Positions 25,248 through 34,303 of a stretch of 64,000 nt of DNA are shown piece after piece (position 1 is the stretch's first letter; the number at the start of each line of letters is the position of its first letter). Below the pieces are notes generated by a model, which saw only the letters and a list, made by a program, of their open reading frames with translations, searched no databases and was not told where the DNA came from. The position numbers and the translations under genes are program-made. The DNA is from Alphaproteobacteria bacterium (lineage in GTDB: Bacteria; Pseudomonadota; Alphaproteobacteria; Micropepsales; Micropepsaceae), in the NCBI GenBank assembly GCA_016783965.1, contig JADHVO010000007.1, positions 1 through 64,000 on the forward strand. The letters are read 5' to 3'.

Positions 25248-25838
25248 ATGACCGTCATACGCCTCAGCCGCGACTACACCTGCGTGCAGGGCGCGCCGGT
25301 CATCCACTCGGTCAACACCGACATCTTCGCGCTGCGCTACTTCGCGAAGTGCATGGCCTGCGGCTTCTGCAACGACCAGTGTTGCTCCTACGGCGTCGAC
25401 ATCGACGCCGGCAATGCCAAACGCATCGCGGCTCTGGGCGAGGACTTCGCGTCGCGCGTTCGCTACCCGCGCAGCGACTGGTTCACGGACGAAGTGACCG
25501 AAGACCCCGAATTCCCCTCCGGCCGCTACGTTCGCACGCAGTCGAAGAACGGCAAGTGCGTCTTCCACTCCGGAACCCGGGGCTGCGTGATCCACGCCTA
25601 CGCGCTGGAGAAGGGCATCGACTACCACACACTAAAACCGCTGGTTAGCACACTCTTCCCCGCTACCTTCGACTACGGCGTCCTTGCCGCCAGCAACGAA
25701 GTGCACGACAGGAGCCTGATCTGCTCCGGCGAAGGGCAGAGCATCTATCAAGGCACCCGCGACGAACTCGCTTATTACTTCGGCGAAGATTTCACCCGCG
25801 AACTCGACGAGCTAGCCCAAAACGCACTCGCCGCTTAG
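25248..25838 (+). CDS. Cys-rich YkgJ/CxxCxxCC-like protein
   Basis: A 196-residue soluble protein with an N-terminal metal-binding cluster, CMACGFCNDQCC (residues about 37-48), and a later C-x7-C pair (GKCVFHSGTRGCVIH). The arrangement resembles YkgJ/DUF3109-type zinc or iron-chelating proteins. It starts 13 bases after the second ATP-grasp gene and ends the operon. Role unknown; an Fe-S or Zn site supporting the pathway is an inference. Confidence 0.7.
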   Translation: MTVIRLSRDYTCVQGAPVIHSVNTDIFALRYFAKCMACGFCNDQCCSYGVDIDAGNAKRIAALGEDFASRVRYPRSDWFTDEVTEDPEFPSGRYVRTQSKNGKCVFHSGTRGCVIHAYALEKGIDYHTLKPLVSTLFPATFDYGVLAASNEVHDRSLICSGEGQSIYQGTRDELAYYFGEDFTRELDELAQNALAA

Positions 25839-25860
25839 GCACACCTGTCATACCCGGCGA

Positions 25861-25884
25861 GCGCGAACGCTTCAGCGTTCGCGC
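25861..25884. repeat. Perfect palindrome of a dispersed intergenic repeat
   Basis: GCGCGAACGC and its perfect inverse flank a TTCA loop, inside a stretch beginning TGTCATACCCGGCGAG. It lies between the Cys-rich gene and a convergent transporter gene and may serve as an operon end structure. Confidence 0.5.
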
Positions 25885-25970
25885 GAGGGAAGGGCAGTGC
25901 CGCGTCTCCGCGCCTCCGCGTGCCGAGATCGACTCGCATCGTCCAAAAAAAGATAAAAAGGTGAGGAATG

Positions 25971-26879
25971 TCAGACCGCTTCGACGCGGCTTGCGAGTTC
26001 GCGGCCAATCCGGTGCTCGCGCCACGCGATATAGCCGCCGGCCGCCGTAACGATCGCCGCGCCCGCCAGCACCATGACCGCGGGCACTTCGCTGAACACC
26101 AGGAATCCGAACGCCACGGCCCAGATCATCGAGGTGTAGTCGAACGGCGCCAGCAGCGACGGTTCGGCGTAGCGGTAGCTGAACGTCATCATGATCTGTC
26201 CGAACCCGCCGCAGATTCCGCCCGCGATCAGCCAGGCCGTCTGCGCGAACGTCAGTGGCACGCGCCACCAGATCATGGTGATCAAGCCCAGCACCGCGCA
26301 GAACGACATGAAATAGAACACGATGGTCTCGCTCTTCTCCGTTGCGCTCATCTGGCGGATGAAGATCACCACGAAGGCCGAGCACAGCGATCCGGTCAGC
26401 GCCAGCGCTGCGCCGCCCGTAAGCCCGCTCGCCAGCAATCCGCCGAACCCGCCATGCGGCTGCACCATCAGGATTACGCCAAGGAACGCGATGACGACCG
26501 CGCCGCCGCGATAGGGCCCGACCTTCTCGTTCAGCATCAGGGCCGCCAGGATGACCGCGAAGATGGGCTGCACGAAGCCGAACGCCGTGATGTCGGCCAG
26601 GGGCAGGAGCTTCAGTGCTGCGAACCCCAGGAACATGCTCGATGATCCGATGGCGGAGCGCACCAGGTGCAGCCACGGCCGCGCCGTCACCACCAGCGCC
26701 CGCGGCCCCACCGTGTGGAACGACAGGATCAGCAGCGGGATCAGCGCGAAGAACGCGCGGAAGAACACGACCTCGCCCGTCGGCACCATGTTGCCGGCCA
26801 GCTTCAGCGCGACGTATTGCAGGGAGAAGGCGAGCGTGGCGCCCACCTTGAGCGCGATGCCCCGGGAAGCGTGTTGCAT
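25971..26879 (-). CDS. EamA/DMT family transporter
   Basis: A 302-residue, ten-helix permease with two EamA repeats (about 8-140 and 155-285), including the conserved helix LADITAFGFVQPIFAVILAALMLNEK. Family members export amino acids, nucleotides or other metabolites; the substrate cannot be read from sequence. Start chosen at MQHASRG; an upstream ATG at 26948 would add a 23-residue polar extension. Confidence 0.85.
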   Translation of the reverse strand: MQHASRGIALKVGATLAFSLQYVALKLAGNMVPTGEVVFFRAFFALIPLLILSFHTVGPRALVVTARPWLHLVRSAIGSSSMFLGFAALKLLPLADITAFGFVQPIFAVILAALMLNEKVGPYRGGAVVIAFLGVILMVQPHGGFGGLLASGLTGGAALALTGSLCSAFVVIFIRQMSATEKSETIVFYFMSFCAVLGLITMIWWRVPLTFAQTAWLIAGGICGGFGQIMMTFSYRYAEPSLLAPFDYTSMIWAVAFGFLVFSEVPAVMVLAGAAIVTAAGGYIAWREHRIGRELASRVEAV

Positions 26880-27004
26880 GGCGCCCAACTTACAGCGAGC
26901 CGCATCGCTTGAACCACCCGCTCCTGCAACGCTGCCAGTCATTTTCACCGCTTCTGCGGCAATAGGCGCGGGCTTAAGGTGCCCGCCGATCGAGAGATGA
27001 AACG

Positions 27005-28000
27005 ATGTCCATCACCGTCCCCACGTTCGCCGATGTCGAAGCCGCGGCCGAACGCATCCGGCCCTATGCAACCCGCACAAGGCTGATCGAAAGCCACGAC
27101 CTCAACGCCCGTCTCGGCGCGCGCGTTTTCCTCAAGCCCGAGATGTTCCAGCGCACGGGCTCGTTCAAATTCCGCGGCGCCTGCAACGCCGTGCTCCAGA
27201 TCCCGCAAGCGAGGCGTGCCAACGGCGTCATCGCCTTCTCGTCCGGCAACCATGCCCAGGGCGTCGCTGCGGCCGCGCGCGAGTTCGGCCTCCCAGCCAC
27301 CATCGTGATGCCGAAGGACGCACCCGCGACGAAGATTGCCGGCACGCGTCGCCTTGGCGCCGACGTCGTCTTCTATGACCGGCGCACCGACGACCGCGAA
27401 GCCATCGCGCGCGACCTCATGGCCAAGTCCGGCGCCACGCTGATCGAGCCGTTCGACAACGCCAAGGTCGTGGCGGGACAGGGTACTGCCGGCCTCGAGA
27501 TCGTCGACGATATGGCGGCTCTCGGCATGACCCTCGACACGGTGCTCGCCCCCTGCGGTGGGGGCGGCCTGGTCACCGGCATCGCACTCGCCTTTGCTGG
27601 TCGCAGTCCGAAGACCCGGGTCATCGGTGTCGAACCCGAACGGTTCGACGGCATGCGTTTGTCGCTGGCGGCTGGTGCGCGCACCCCGGCGCCGGGGGGC
27701 GAGCTGTCGATCGCCGACGCCCTGATGGCCCCCGCGCCTGGCCACATCCCCTTTGCCATCGCAAAAGAAAAATTGTCGGCCGCGGTCGCGGTGACTGACA
27801 CAGAACTGCAACGTGCCGTCTCCTACGCCTTCCAACGCCTGAAGGTTGTGGTGGAACCCGGCAGTGCCGCTGGTCTGGCCGCGCTTTTGGCCGGAAAAGT
27901 CGACGTGGGCGGCAGGAGGCACATCGCCGTCGTGCTGACGGGCGGGAATTGCGAAATATCGACGGTTGCAAGCTGCGTCGTGGCAGTCACCGAGCCTTAA
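27005..28000 (+). CDS. Threonine/serine dehydratase (PLP, catabolic type)
   Basis: A 331-residue fold-type II PLP enzyme. The PLP lysine is K55 in TGSFKFRGA; the substrate loop SSGNHAQGVA and phosphate loop CGGGGL are intact. There is no C-terminal ACT regulatory domain, as in catabolic TdcB-type threonine ammonia-lyases and serine racemases; the sequence alone does not separate the two. It would yield 2-oxobutyrate (or pyruvate) and ammonia. It is divergent from the DMT exporter. Confidence 0.88.
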   Translation: MSITVPTFADVEAAAERIRPYATRTRLIESHDLNARLGARVFLKPEMFQRTGSFKFRGACNAVLQIPQARRANGVIAFSSGNHAQGVAAAAREFGLPATIVMPKDAPATKIAGTRRLGADVVFYDRRTDDREAIARDLMAKSGATLIEPFDNAKVVAGQGTAGLEIVDDMAALGMTLDTVLAPCGGGGLVTGIALAFAGRSPKTRVIGVEPERFDGMRLSLAAGARTPAPGGELSIADALMAPAPGHIPFAIAKEKLSAAVAVTDTELQRAVSYAFQRLKVVVEPGSAAGLAALLAGKVDVGGRRHIAVVLTGGNCEISTVASCVVAVTEP

Positions 28001-28098
28001 CCGTATTCCTTTACTATTCTGGGCACGGAGTACTTTCCACATCCGTGGCAACCTGATTAGGATCAGCGCAACCATAATAAGGTGGCGTTGGGGTAGTT

Positions 28099-28692
28099 AT
28101 GGTCGAGCATCTGCGTAGCGGTGGGGCCCGCTATGCGACCTCCATTGCAGTGTTGGCCGCCACGTTGGCGGTGGTCGGCTTAGGCATCGTGAGCCTGCTG
28201 CCGCGCCAGCCCGACTCCGCCAATCCCGGGATCCGTTCGCTCAAGGATCTCGCGCTGGCTTATGCCCGTGTGCAGCCGGGGGCGACCCACGCCTCGCAGC
28301 TCGCAGGCATCGGCTTCGACACCTCGACGCAGAACGTACAGGTGCTCTCCTATCTCGGGGTGATGGAGCGCTTCATGGCGCGCGACAGCATCGCTTTCGA
28401 CCGCCTCGACCGCGCGATCCAGGAATGCATCGAGGCGCGTGACCGCTGCACAGCGCTGGTGTTCAAGCCCGCCGACACCGTTGTGCGCACCGCTGGCATG
28501 ATGTCGGTATTCGACCTGGACTCGGCCAAGGCCGCGGAGGAGCCGGCGGAGGTCACGCTGCTCGTGCAGGACGGCCGCGTCGCCTACAAGATGATCCAGG
28601 GCGTTGCGGCAACGACAGCCGCAGCGGCTCGCAGTTCGGCGCCGCATACTGTCACTGCGTCGGTGCAGCCGTTCCGTCCGACCAGCTACTGA
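28099..28692 (+). CDS. Hypothetical membrane-anchored protein
   Basis: A 197-residue protein with one N-terminal membrane helix (about 12-34), then a soluble domain with LKDLALAYARVQPGATHASQL and two conserved-looking Cys (CIEARDRC). The pattern L-x-R-V-x-P-G-x-T resembles the small alpha/beta fold of BamE/OmlA-type proteins, but this is a weak suggestion. No family is assigned. It stands alone between the dehydratase and infC. Confidence 0.6.
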   Translation: MVEHLRSGGARYATSIAVLAATLAVVGLGIVSLLPRQPDSANPGIRSLKDLALAYARVQPGATHASQLAGIGFDTSTQNVQVLSYLGVMERFMARDSIAFDRLDRAIQECIEARDRCTALVFKPADTVVRTAGMMSVFDLDSAKAAEEPAEVTLLVQDGRVAYKMIQGVAATTAAAARSSAPHTVTASVQPFRPTSY

Positions 28693-28789
28693 TCTTCTCC
28701 CTTGCCGCAGGCTCCGGATCGGCCTCGCAGGCCGCCTGCCGCCCATCGAACGCTGCCTCCGCCTTGGCGAAGAACGCGCGGCCGGCAGG

Positions 28790-28830
28790 CGCAAAACAAA
28801 GAGCGCCGGCAACCCTCGCTGCCAGCGCTC
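28790..28830 (-). terminator. Rho-independent terminator of infC
   Basis: An 11-bp stem with one mismatch (28801-28811 with 28820-28830) is followed on the minus strand by TTTGTTTTG. It lies 22 bases after the infC stop, which means rpmI and rplT do not follow infC in this genome arrangement. Confidence 0.75.
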
Positions 28831-28851
28831 CGATAAAAAGATACTTTAGGG

Positions 28852-29397
28852 CTAGCGCGGGGCCAGCACCATCATCATCTGGCGGCCTTCCATCTTTGGC
28901 CACTGCTCCATCTTGGCGATGGGCTCGACCTCCTTGTGGACGCGATTCAGCAGGTCCATGCCAAGGTTCTGGTGCGCCATCTCGCGGCCGCGGAAGCGGA
29001 GCGTGACCTTGACCTTGTCGCCCTCGTCGAAGAAGCGCTTCATCTGCTTCAGCTTGGTCTCGTAGTCGTGGTCGTCGATCGTCGGGCGCATCTTGATCTC
29101 TTTGATCTCGATGACCTTCTGCTTCTTGCGGGCCTCGTTGGCCTTCTTCTGCTGCTCGTACTTGTACTTGCCGTAGTCCATCAGCTTTACGACGGGCGGC
29201 TTCGCTTCCGGCGAAACCTCGACCAGGTCGAAGCCCTGTTCCTCGGCTATGGCGCGGGCCTCGTCGAGTCCGGTGGGACCGAATTTGTGGCCGTCGTCCC
29301 CGATCAGCAGGACGGTACGCGCGAAAATCTCTTCGTTGACACGGGGTCCGTCCTTTGCGGGCGCCTTGTCGGGTTGCTGAAAGCGTCTGGGTACTAT
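28852..29397 (-). CDS. infC: Translation initiation factor IF-3, likely non-AUG start
   Basis: A 181-residue IF-3: N domain ([19 protein letters not shown]), basic linker helix ([20 protein letters not shown]), C domain with [18 protein letters not shown] and the [11 protein letters not shown] motif. It prevents early subunit joining and checks start-codon pairing. The best ribosome site (AGGAGAG) is placed for an ATA at 29397; the nearest ATG (29433) is 12 codons earlier without a good site. A rare start would allow IF-3 autoregulation as in enterobacteria. It follows thrS. Confidence 0.9.
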   Translation of the reverse strand: MVPRRFQQPDKAPAKDGPRVNEEIFARTVLLIGDDGHKFGPTGLDEARAIAEEQGFDLVEVSPEAKPPVVKLMDYGKYKYEQQKKANEARKKQKVIEIKEIKMRPTIDDHDYETKLKQMKRFFDEGDKVKVTLRFRGREMAHQNLGMDLLNRVHKEVEPIAKMEQWPKMEGRQMMMVLAPR

Positions 29398-29561
29398 GGT
29401 GCTCTCCTGTTCAAGGCCCGAACGGTTGCGCATTCCGCGAGGACTTCACCCGGGCCTCGCGAAACGTCGTAAGGTTCATGGGCTTGGGCGTATATCCTCA
29501 TGCGCGCCGAAGGGCGGCGTTGGTTCGTTAACAATAGGATGCAAATCCGATTCCGCAAGTG

Positions 29562-31547
29562 CTATTCGACAACATCCACGCGGGATTCTGCTTCCTTTTT
29601 CAAACGTTCGATGAGGGTTGCCAGCGGCATCGGTCCCAGGTCCTTGCCGGAGCGTAACCGGACCGCGACCTTGCCTTCCGCGGCCTCGCGCTCGCCGACG
29701 ACCAGCATGTAGGGGATCTTCTGAAGCTGGGCGTCCCGGATTTTCTTCTGCATCCGCTCATTTGATACGTCGATGTCGACGCGCAAGCCGGTGGTGCCGT
29801 TGACCACCGGGGTCTGGAAGATCTGGTCCACGACCTTGTGGCTGTAATCGAATGCCTTCTCGCTGATCGGGATCACCCGCGCCTGGATGGGCGCCAGCCA
29901 GGTCGGAAAGTTCCCGGCGTAGTGCTCGATCAGGAAGGCGGTGAACCGCTCATGCGAACCCAAAGGTGCTCGATGGATCACATAGACCGGATGGTCATGC
30001 CCGTCCTCGCCGATATAGCGCAGGCCGAAGGTCTCGGTCGCCATGAAGTCGAGCTGGTTGGTCGAGATCGCATACTCGGTCCCGATCGCCGACTTGATCA
30101 TGAAGTCGACCTTGGGGCCGTAGAACGCCGCTTCGCCTTCCGCCTCGATATAGGGCAGGCCGGACTCGTTCATCGCCCGGCGGATGATCTCGCCGGAATC
30201 GCGCCACTTCTGCGGCTCGTCGACGAAGTTGTGCTTCTTGGACAGGTCGGGCAGCGAGAACCGCATGTAGTAGTCCTTGATACCCATCAGGTCGTAATAG
30301 CGCGCGTGCAGGCGCATGACCTTCAGGAACTCGTCCTTGGCCTGGTCGAAGCGGCAGTAGATGTGCGCGTCGTTCTGCGCGAAACCGCGCACGCGCATCA
30401 AACCAGACAACCCGCCCGACGCCTCGTAGCGATAGCAATGCCCGTACTCCGCCAGTCTGACCGGCAGCTCGCGATACGAATGCCGTGTAGCGAGATAGAT
30501 CATGTGGTGATGCGGACAGTTCATCGGCTTGAGGTAGTAGTTCTCGCCCTCGATATCGATCGGCGAGTACATGTCCTCGCCGTAGTAGGCGAGGTGCCGC
30601 GAGCGGATGTAGAGGTTCTCCTTGGTAATCTCGGGCGTAGAGACACGCTTGTAGCCGTCCTTGCGCTCCTCCTGGGTCGCGAGGAACTCCAGCTCCTGGC
30701 GGATCACCATGCCGTTCGGCATCCAGAGCGGCAGGCCCGCACCTACGTCGGGCGAGAAAGTGAAGAGCTCAAGGTCCTTGCCGATGCGGCGATGGTCGCG
30801 CTTCTCCTGCTCGGCCAGGCGCTCGAGATAGGCGTCGAGCTCCTTCTTGTCGCGCCACGCGGTGCCGTAGATGCGCTGGAGCTGCGCGTTCTTCGCATCG
30901 CCGCGCCAGTACGCGCCGGCCAGCTTGGTCAGCTTGAACGCGTCGCCCACCGGCGCGGTGGTGGCGAAATGCGGCCCGCGGCACAGGTCGTGCCAGTTGC
31001 CGTGATAGTAGATCGACACGTCTTCGTTGGACGGAATGCTTTCAATCAGCTCGGCCTTGTAGGTTTCGCCGATATCCTTGAAGTGCTGGACCGCCTTCTC
31101 GCGCGGCCACACCTCGCGCGCGGTCGGCAGGCCGGCCCTGATGATCTCATGCATCTTGGCTTCGATCTTTGGCAGGTCGTCCAGGGTGAACGGCTCGGCA
31201 CGCGCGAAGTCGTAGTAGAACCCGTCGTCGATCGCCGGACCGATGGTCACCTGGGTGCCGGGGAAAAGGTCCTGCACCGCCATTGCCAGCACGTGCGCCG
31301 CATCGTGCCGGATCAACTCCAGCGCCTCAGGGTCCTTGCGGGTGATGATGCGGATCTTGGCGTCGTGCTCGATGGGCCGGAACAGGTCCCACTGCTTGCC
31401 GTCGACTTCGAGGATCAGGGCGGCCTTGGCCAGTCCCGGGCCTATCGACGCGGCGATCTCGGAGCCGGTGACGCCCTTCTTGAATTCCAGTGTCTTGCCG
31501 TCGGGCAGGGTGATCTTGATGGGTTCGGCAACGGCGGCGGCAGACAT
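29562..31547 (-). CDS. thrS: Threonyl-tRNA synthetase
   Basis: A 661-residue class II synthetase: TGS domain (about 10-70), N2 editing domain with the HDAAH zinc-like motif, catalytic core with MNCPHHHMIY, RYEASGGLSGLMRVRGF and motif 3 GSHERFTAFL, then the anticodon-binding domain. GGAG lies 8 bases before the chosen ATG; an earlier in-frame ATG is 20 codons upstream. It charges tRNA-Thr and precedes infC, a conserved order. Confidence 0.97.
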   Translation of the reverse strand: MSAAAVAEPIKITLPDGKTLEFKKGVTGSEIAASIGPGLAKAALILEVDGKQWDLFRPIEHDAKIRIITRKDPEALELIRHDAAHVLAMAVQDLFPGTQVTIGPAIDDGFYYDFARAEPFTLDDLPKIEAKMHEIIRAGLPTAREVWPREKAVQHFKDIGETYKAELIESIPSNEDVSIYYHGNWHDLCRGPHFATTAPVGDAFKLTKLAGAYWRGDAKNAQLQRIYGTAWRDKKELDAYLERLAEQEKRDHRRIGKDLELFTFSPDVGAGLPLWMPNGMVIRQELEFLATQEERKDGYKRVSTPEITKENLYIRSRHLAYYGEDMYSPIDIEGENYYLKPMNCPHHHMIYLATRHSYRELPVRLAEYGHCYRYEASGGLSGLMRVRGFAQNDAHIYCRFDQAKDEFLKVMRLHARYYDLMGIKDYYMRFSLPDLSKKHNFVDEPQKWRDSGEIIRRAMNESGLPYIEAEGEAAFYGPKVDFMIKSAIGTEYAISTNQLDFMATETFGLRYIGEDGHDHPVYVIHRAPLGSHERFTAFLIEHYAGNFPTWLAPIQARVIPISEKAFDYSHKVVDQIFQTPVVNGTTGLRVDIDVSNERMQKKIRDAQLQKIPYMLVVGEREAAEGKVAVRLRSGKDLGPMPLATLIERLKKEAESRVDVVE

Positions 31548-31686
31548 GGTGTTATCTCCATACGGAAGAGCGGGCGGACATTTGTTGGAATGGACGCCGT
31601 AAGTCAAGGAATCCCGCCGGATTTCGGCTATGCGCGACCCGAAAGTTGCGCGAGACTACACACCGGGCGGGAAAACGGAGGTTCGA

Positions 31687-32025
31687 ATGAAGAAGATCGC
31701 TGCCATCGCGGTCCTGCTGGCCACCACCCTGGGAACGGCCGCGCCAACCATCGCCAGGAACGCGCCGCCCATCTGCCTCAAGACCAACTGGATCGACAGC
31801 ACCTCGGTCGTCAGCCCGCAGAAGATCCTGTTCCGCATGAAGGACGGGAAGACTTACGTTTCTGCGCTGCCGACGCCGTGCCTGGGACTGCGCTTCAACG
31901 GCTTCGTGTACAACACGAGCTACATGGAGGTCTGCGGCGGCTCGCAATCCATCCGTGTACTGCACACGGGCGAGGTCTGCACTTTGGGCAAGTTCGAGCC
32001 GGTCACCATCGGCCGGCACGGCTAG
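31687..32025 (+). CDS. Small exported protein (DUF6491-like)
   Basis: A 112-residue protein with a signal peptide (MKKIAAIAVLLATTLG) and a beta-rich domain with four Cys: CLKTNWIDST, LPTPCLGLRFNGF, EVCGG and VCTLGKF. The pattern fits the DUF6491 family of small periplasmic proteins of unknown function; assignment is from memory of the pattern. GGAGG lies 6 bases before the ATG. Confidence 0.65.
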   Translation: MKKIAAIAVLLATTLGTAAPTIARNAPPICLKTNWIDSTSVVSPQKILFRMKDGKTYVSALPTPCLGLRFNGFVYNTSYMEVCGGSQSIRVLHTGEVCTLGKFEPVTIGRHG

Positions 32026-32087
32026 GCCGCAGCCCCGGGAGGTAAGAAAGCGGAAGCGATGCGCCCCGCTTTCGCCTTCCGGTCAGT

Positions 32088-32250
32088 CTAGTGGCCGCCC
32101 TCGGCGTTGCGGCTGGTCTCGAACAGGAACCAGTTGCGCTTCTCCCTCGTCGATGAAGTTCTCGAGGATGCTGGCCGTAGCCACGTCGCCGTGCTCGTCG
32201 CAGAGTTCATGCGCCTCGGGGGTCCTCAAATGGGTGTTTTCGAAATCCAT
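32088..32250 (-). pseudogene. Frameshifted Dps-like (ferritin-fold) C-terminal fragment
   Basis: One minus frame reads EAHELCDEHGDVATASILENFIDE, the last helices of Dps family DNA-protection proteins. The expected continuation EKRNWFLFETSRNAEGGH with a stop at 32088 appears in another frame. The switch lies at about 32141-32150 and fits a 2-base loss. Only about 50 of the usual 160 residues remain, with the ferroxidase half missing. Confidence 0.65.
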
Positions 32251-32363
32251 TGCGGCGAAGTTCGGCCACTTTAGACCGATTACAGACTGATGACAGGCCT
32301 GTCCACGCCTCCAAACCGACGTTTTCTTCGGTTGAGGTAGGCGGGCAGGTCAGGGGTGTACGC

Positions 32364-33011
32364 ATGCTGGTGGGGCATCTGGGGGCTGGTTTGGCGGCCA
32401 AGGCCGTTGCACCGCGCATCGGTCTGGGCACGCTGGTCGCAGCGGCCTTCCTGCTTGATATCCTGCTCTGGCTGTTCGTGACGCTGCACATCGAAGGTGT
32501 CGCGGTCCCCGGCGACTACGCCGAGACCCATCGGCTGGCCTTCATCTTCCCGTGGTCGCACGGTCTGCTCATGGCGTTCGCCTGGTCCGCGGCCGCCGCC
32601 TTCGTCTGGACCTGGTCGGGCGGCGAGGGAAAATACTTCGCCTTTGCTCCCACAGTGATCGCGGCAACGACGTTTTCGCACTGGATTCTCGACTGGCTCG
32701 TACATCCACCGGAAATGCCGATATGGGCCGGCAGCGAATCGCTGGGCCTTGGCCTCGGGCAATCTGTCGCGCTGGCGCTGGAGCTGGTCATCGCCGCGGC
32801 GGGCCTCGCCGCCTTTGTCTTTCGTTCTAAGCTCAGTGCATCTCGCCGCACCGCGATCGTCGGTTTGACCCTTGTAGTCGCGCTCCTGACCGTGTTCGGT
32901 TCGACCATGACCAGCCCGCCCACCGATATGCTGACGCTCGCCGGCACCTCCCTGCTGGCCCTGTTCGTCGTGATCGTGGTGGCCGCCGTCGTCGACCGGG
33001 AGGGGGGATGA
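32364..33011 (+). CDS. Hypothetical six-to-seven-helix membrane protein
   Basis: A 215-residue integral membrane protein: MLVGHLGAGLAAKAVAPR at the start, then helices at about 20-45, 60-85, 95-120, 140-165, 170-188 and 190-212. HGL, HWILDWLVHPPEMPI loops are present, reminiscent of metal-dependent membrane hydrolase-like families seen in alphaproteobacteria, though I do not assign one. The stop overlaps the next gene's ATG (GGGGGATGA), so they are coupled. Confidence 0.7.
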   Translation: MLVGHLGAGLAAKAVAPRIGLGTLVAAAFLLDILLWLFVTLHIEGVAVPGDYAETHRLAFIFPWSHGLLMAFAWSAAAAFVWTWSGGEGKYFAFAPTVIAATTFSHWILDWLVHPPEMPIWAGSESLGLGLGQSVALALELVIAAAGLAAFVFRSKLSASRRTAIVGLTLVVALLTVFGSTMTSPPTDMLTLAGTSLLALFVVIVVAAVVDREGG

Positions 33012-33508
33012 CGTTCGCCCGCCTCGCGGTGCTCGGTCTTGCCGCGCTTATGCTGGCCTCCTGCACCCGGGAAATGCCGCCCACCGACAAGGACCTGATC
33101 GAACGGTTTGAGGCGAAGCGCGCCACGTTCGAGGCGCTGCGCAAGAGGCTGTGCGATCTCAAATACGACCAGACCATAACGCGCGACTGGGCACAGCCGC
33201 AGATGGCCGCCAAGGACGAAAAAGACTTCCGTGCGCTGCTCGATGAGGTCGGCGCGCGCAGCGTGCGGTACGTCCGCGGTTGCCAGCTCTGGATCGAGAT
33301 GTGGTCCTCCGGCCCCGGCCGGGATACGGCACGGAAGAAATACCGCTACGGCCCACCCATGTACCGCATCATCGAGATCAAGAAGCCCGAGCCCGGCGAA
33401 CCGCCGGAGAAGGATACCAACGAATATCTCGACAAGCGGGTCTCCATCGCCTCCTACGAGAAGAACATCGAAGGCGACTGGTGGGTCGAGTTGGACCACT
33501 GGCAGTAG
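33008..33508 (+). CDS. Hypothetical lipoprotein
   Basis: A 166-residue protein with a lipoprotein signal peptide and lipobox LASC (Cys 19), then a charged soluble domain with three Cys and a DWWVELDHWQ C terminus. No family is recognised. It overlaps the preceding membrane-protein gene by 4 bases and lies upstream of a further exported protein. Confidence 0.7.
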   Translation: MTFARLAVLGLAALMLASCTREMPPTDKDLIERFEAKRATFEALRKRLCDLKYDQTITRDWAQPQMAAKDEKDFRALLDEVGARSVRYVRGCQLWIEMWSSGPGRDTARKKYRYGPPMYRIIEIKKPEPGEPPEKDTNEYLDKRVSIASYEKNIEGDWWVELDHWQ

Positions 33509-33589
33509 CCGGTCCGGACACGCGGTCGTGACTGGCGCCGTCGGGGCCGTAGCTGCACCGTTGCGTCCGCAACGGGGAAGGCATCGCAC

Positions 33590-34303
33590 ATGCGCAAACT
33601 CGTCTTCGCGGCGCTTCTGGCGCTTGCTACCACGCCGGCCCATGCCGAAAGCACCTCCGCCGTCCTGAAGCGCCAGACACAGGAGCTGTACGACGCCCTT
33701 GTGCCCGGTGACGTGAAAGTCTGGGACAAATATCTCGACACCACTGTCGCCTTTCTCGACGAGAACGGCGTTCTCATGGACCGCAAAGGCGCACTGGCGC
33801 AGATTGTGCCGCTACCCAAGGGGATCTCCGGCGACATCAAGGTTGTGAACTGGATCGATCACGACTTCGGCGACATGCATGTCATCAGCTTCGACTGCGA
33901 CGAGCACGAGAACTTCCACGGCCAGAAGCTGCACGCGCTCTACCGCTCGCTCGCCACATGGCGGAAGTCCGCGGACGGCTGGAAGCTGGTCGCGATGCAG
34001 ACCATCGCGGGGCAACAGGACCCGCCCGCCGTCACGCTGCCGCCCGAAGCCCTTGCCGAATATGCCGGCGAGTACGAAGCCGCACCCGACCTCCACATCA
34101 CCATCGCCCTGATGAACGGCGAGCTCACCTCGTCGTCGAATGGCGGCAAGCCTTCGCCGCTGAAGGTCGAACTGAAGGATGTGTTGTTTACGCCCGGCCA
34201 GCCACGTGTGCGCAAGATCTTCGTGCGCGACGCCCAAGGTCACATCACCGGCTATCTCAACCGCCGTGAAGGCCGCGACGTCGTTGTCACTAGGGTCAAG
34301 TGA
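33590..34303 (+). CDS. Exported NTF2-like (DUF4440) protein
   Basis: A 237-residue protein with a signal peptide cut after AHA, an NTF2-like/DUF4440 domain (about 25-135; DVKVWDKYLDTTVAFLDENG and WRKSADGWKLVAMQ) and a C-terminal beta domain like DUF3471 (EYAGEYE... KIFVRD). Such proteins often bind small ligands; function unknown. GGGGAAGG precedes the ATG. It converges with trxC with no gap. Confidence 0.7.
   Translation: MRKLVFAALLALATTPAHAESTSAVLKRQTQELYDALVPGDVKVWDKYLDTTVAFLDENGVLMDRKGALAQIVPLPKGISGDIKVVNWIDHDFGDMHVISFDCDEHENFHGQKLHALYRSLATWRKSADGWKLVAMQTIAGQQDPPAVTLPPEALAEYAGEYEAAPDLHITIALMNGELTSSSNGGKPSPLKVELKDVLFTPGQPRVRKIFVRDAQGHITGYLNRREGRDVVVTRVK

Noticed and set aside
21656..25258. 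A 1200-codon open frame antisense to the kamA/ATP-grasp operon
   Set aside because: It mirrors four strongly supported genes codon by codon in a high-GC region, has no domain and no own ribosome site; such shadows are expected.
29838..32045. A 735-codon open frame antisense to thrS
   Set aside because: Shadow of a universally conserved gene with perfect family match on the other strand.
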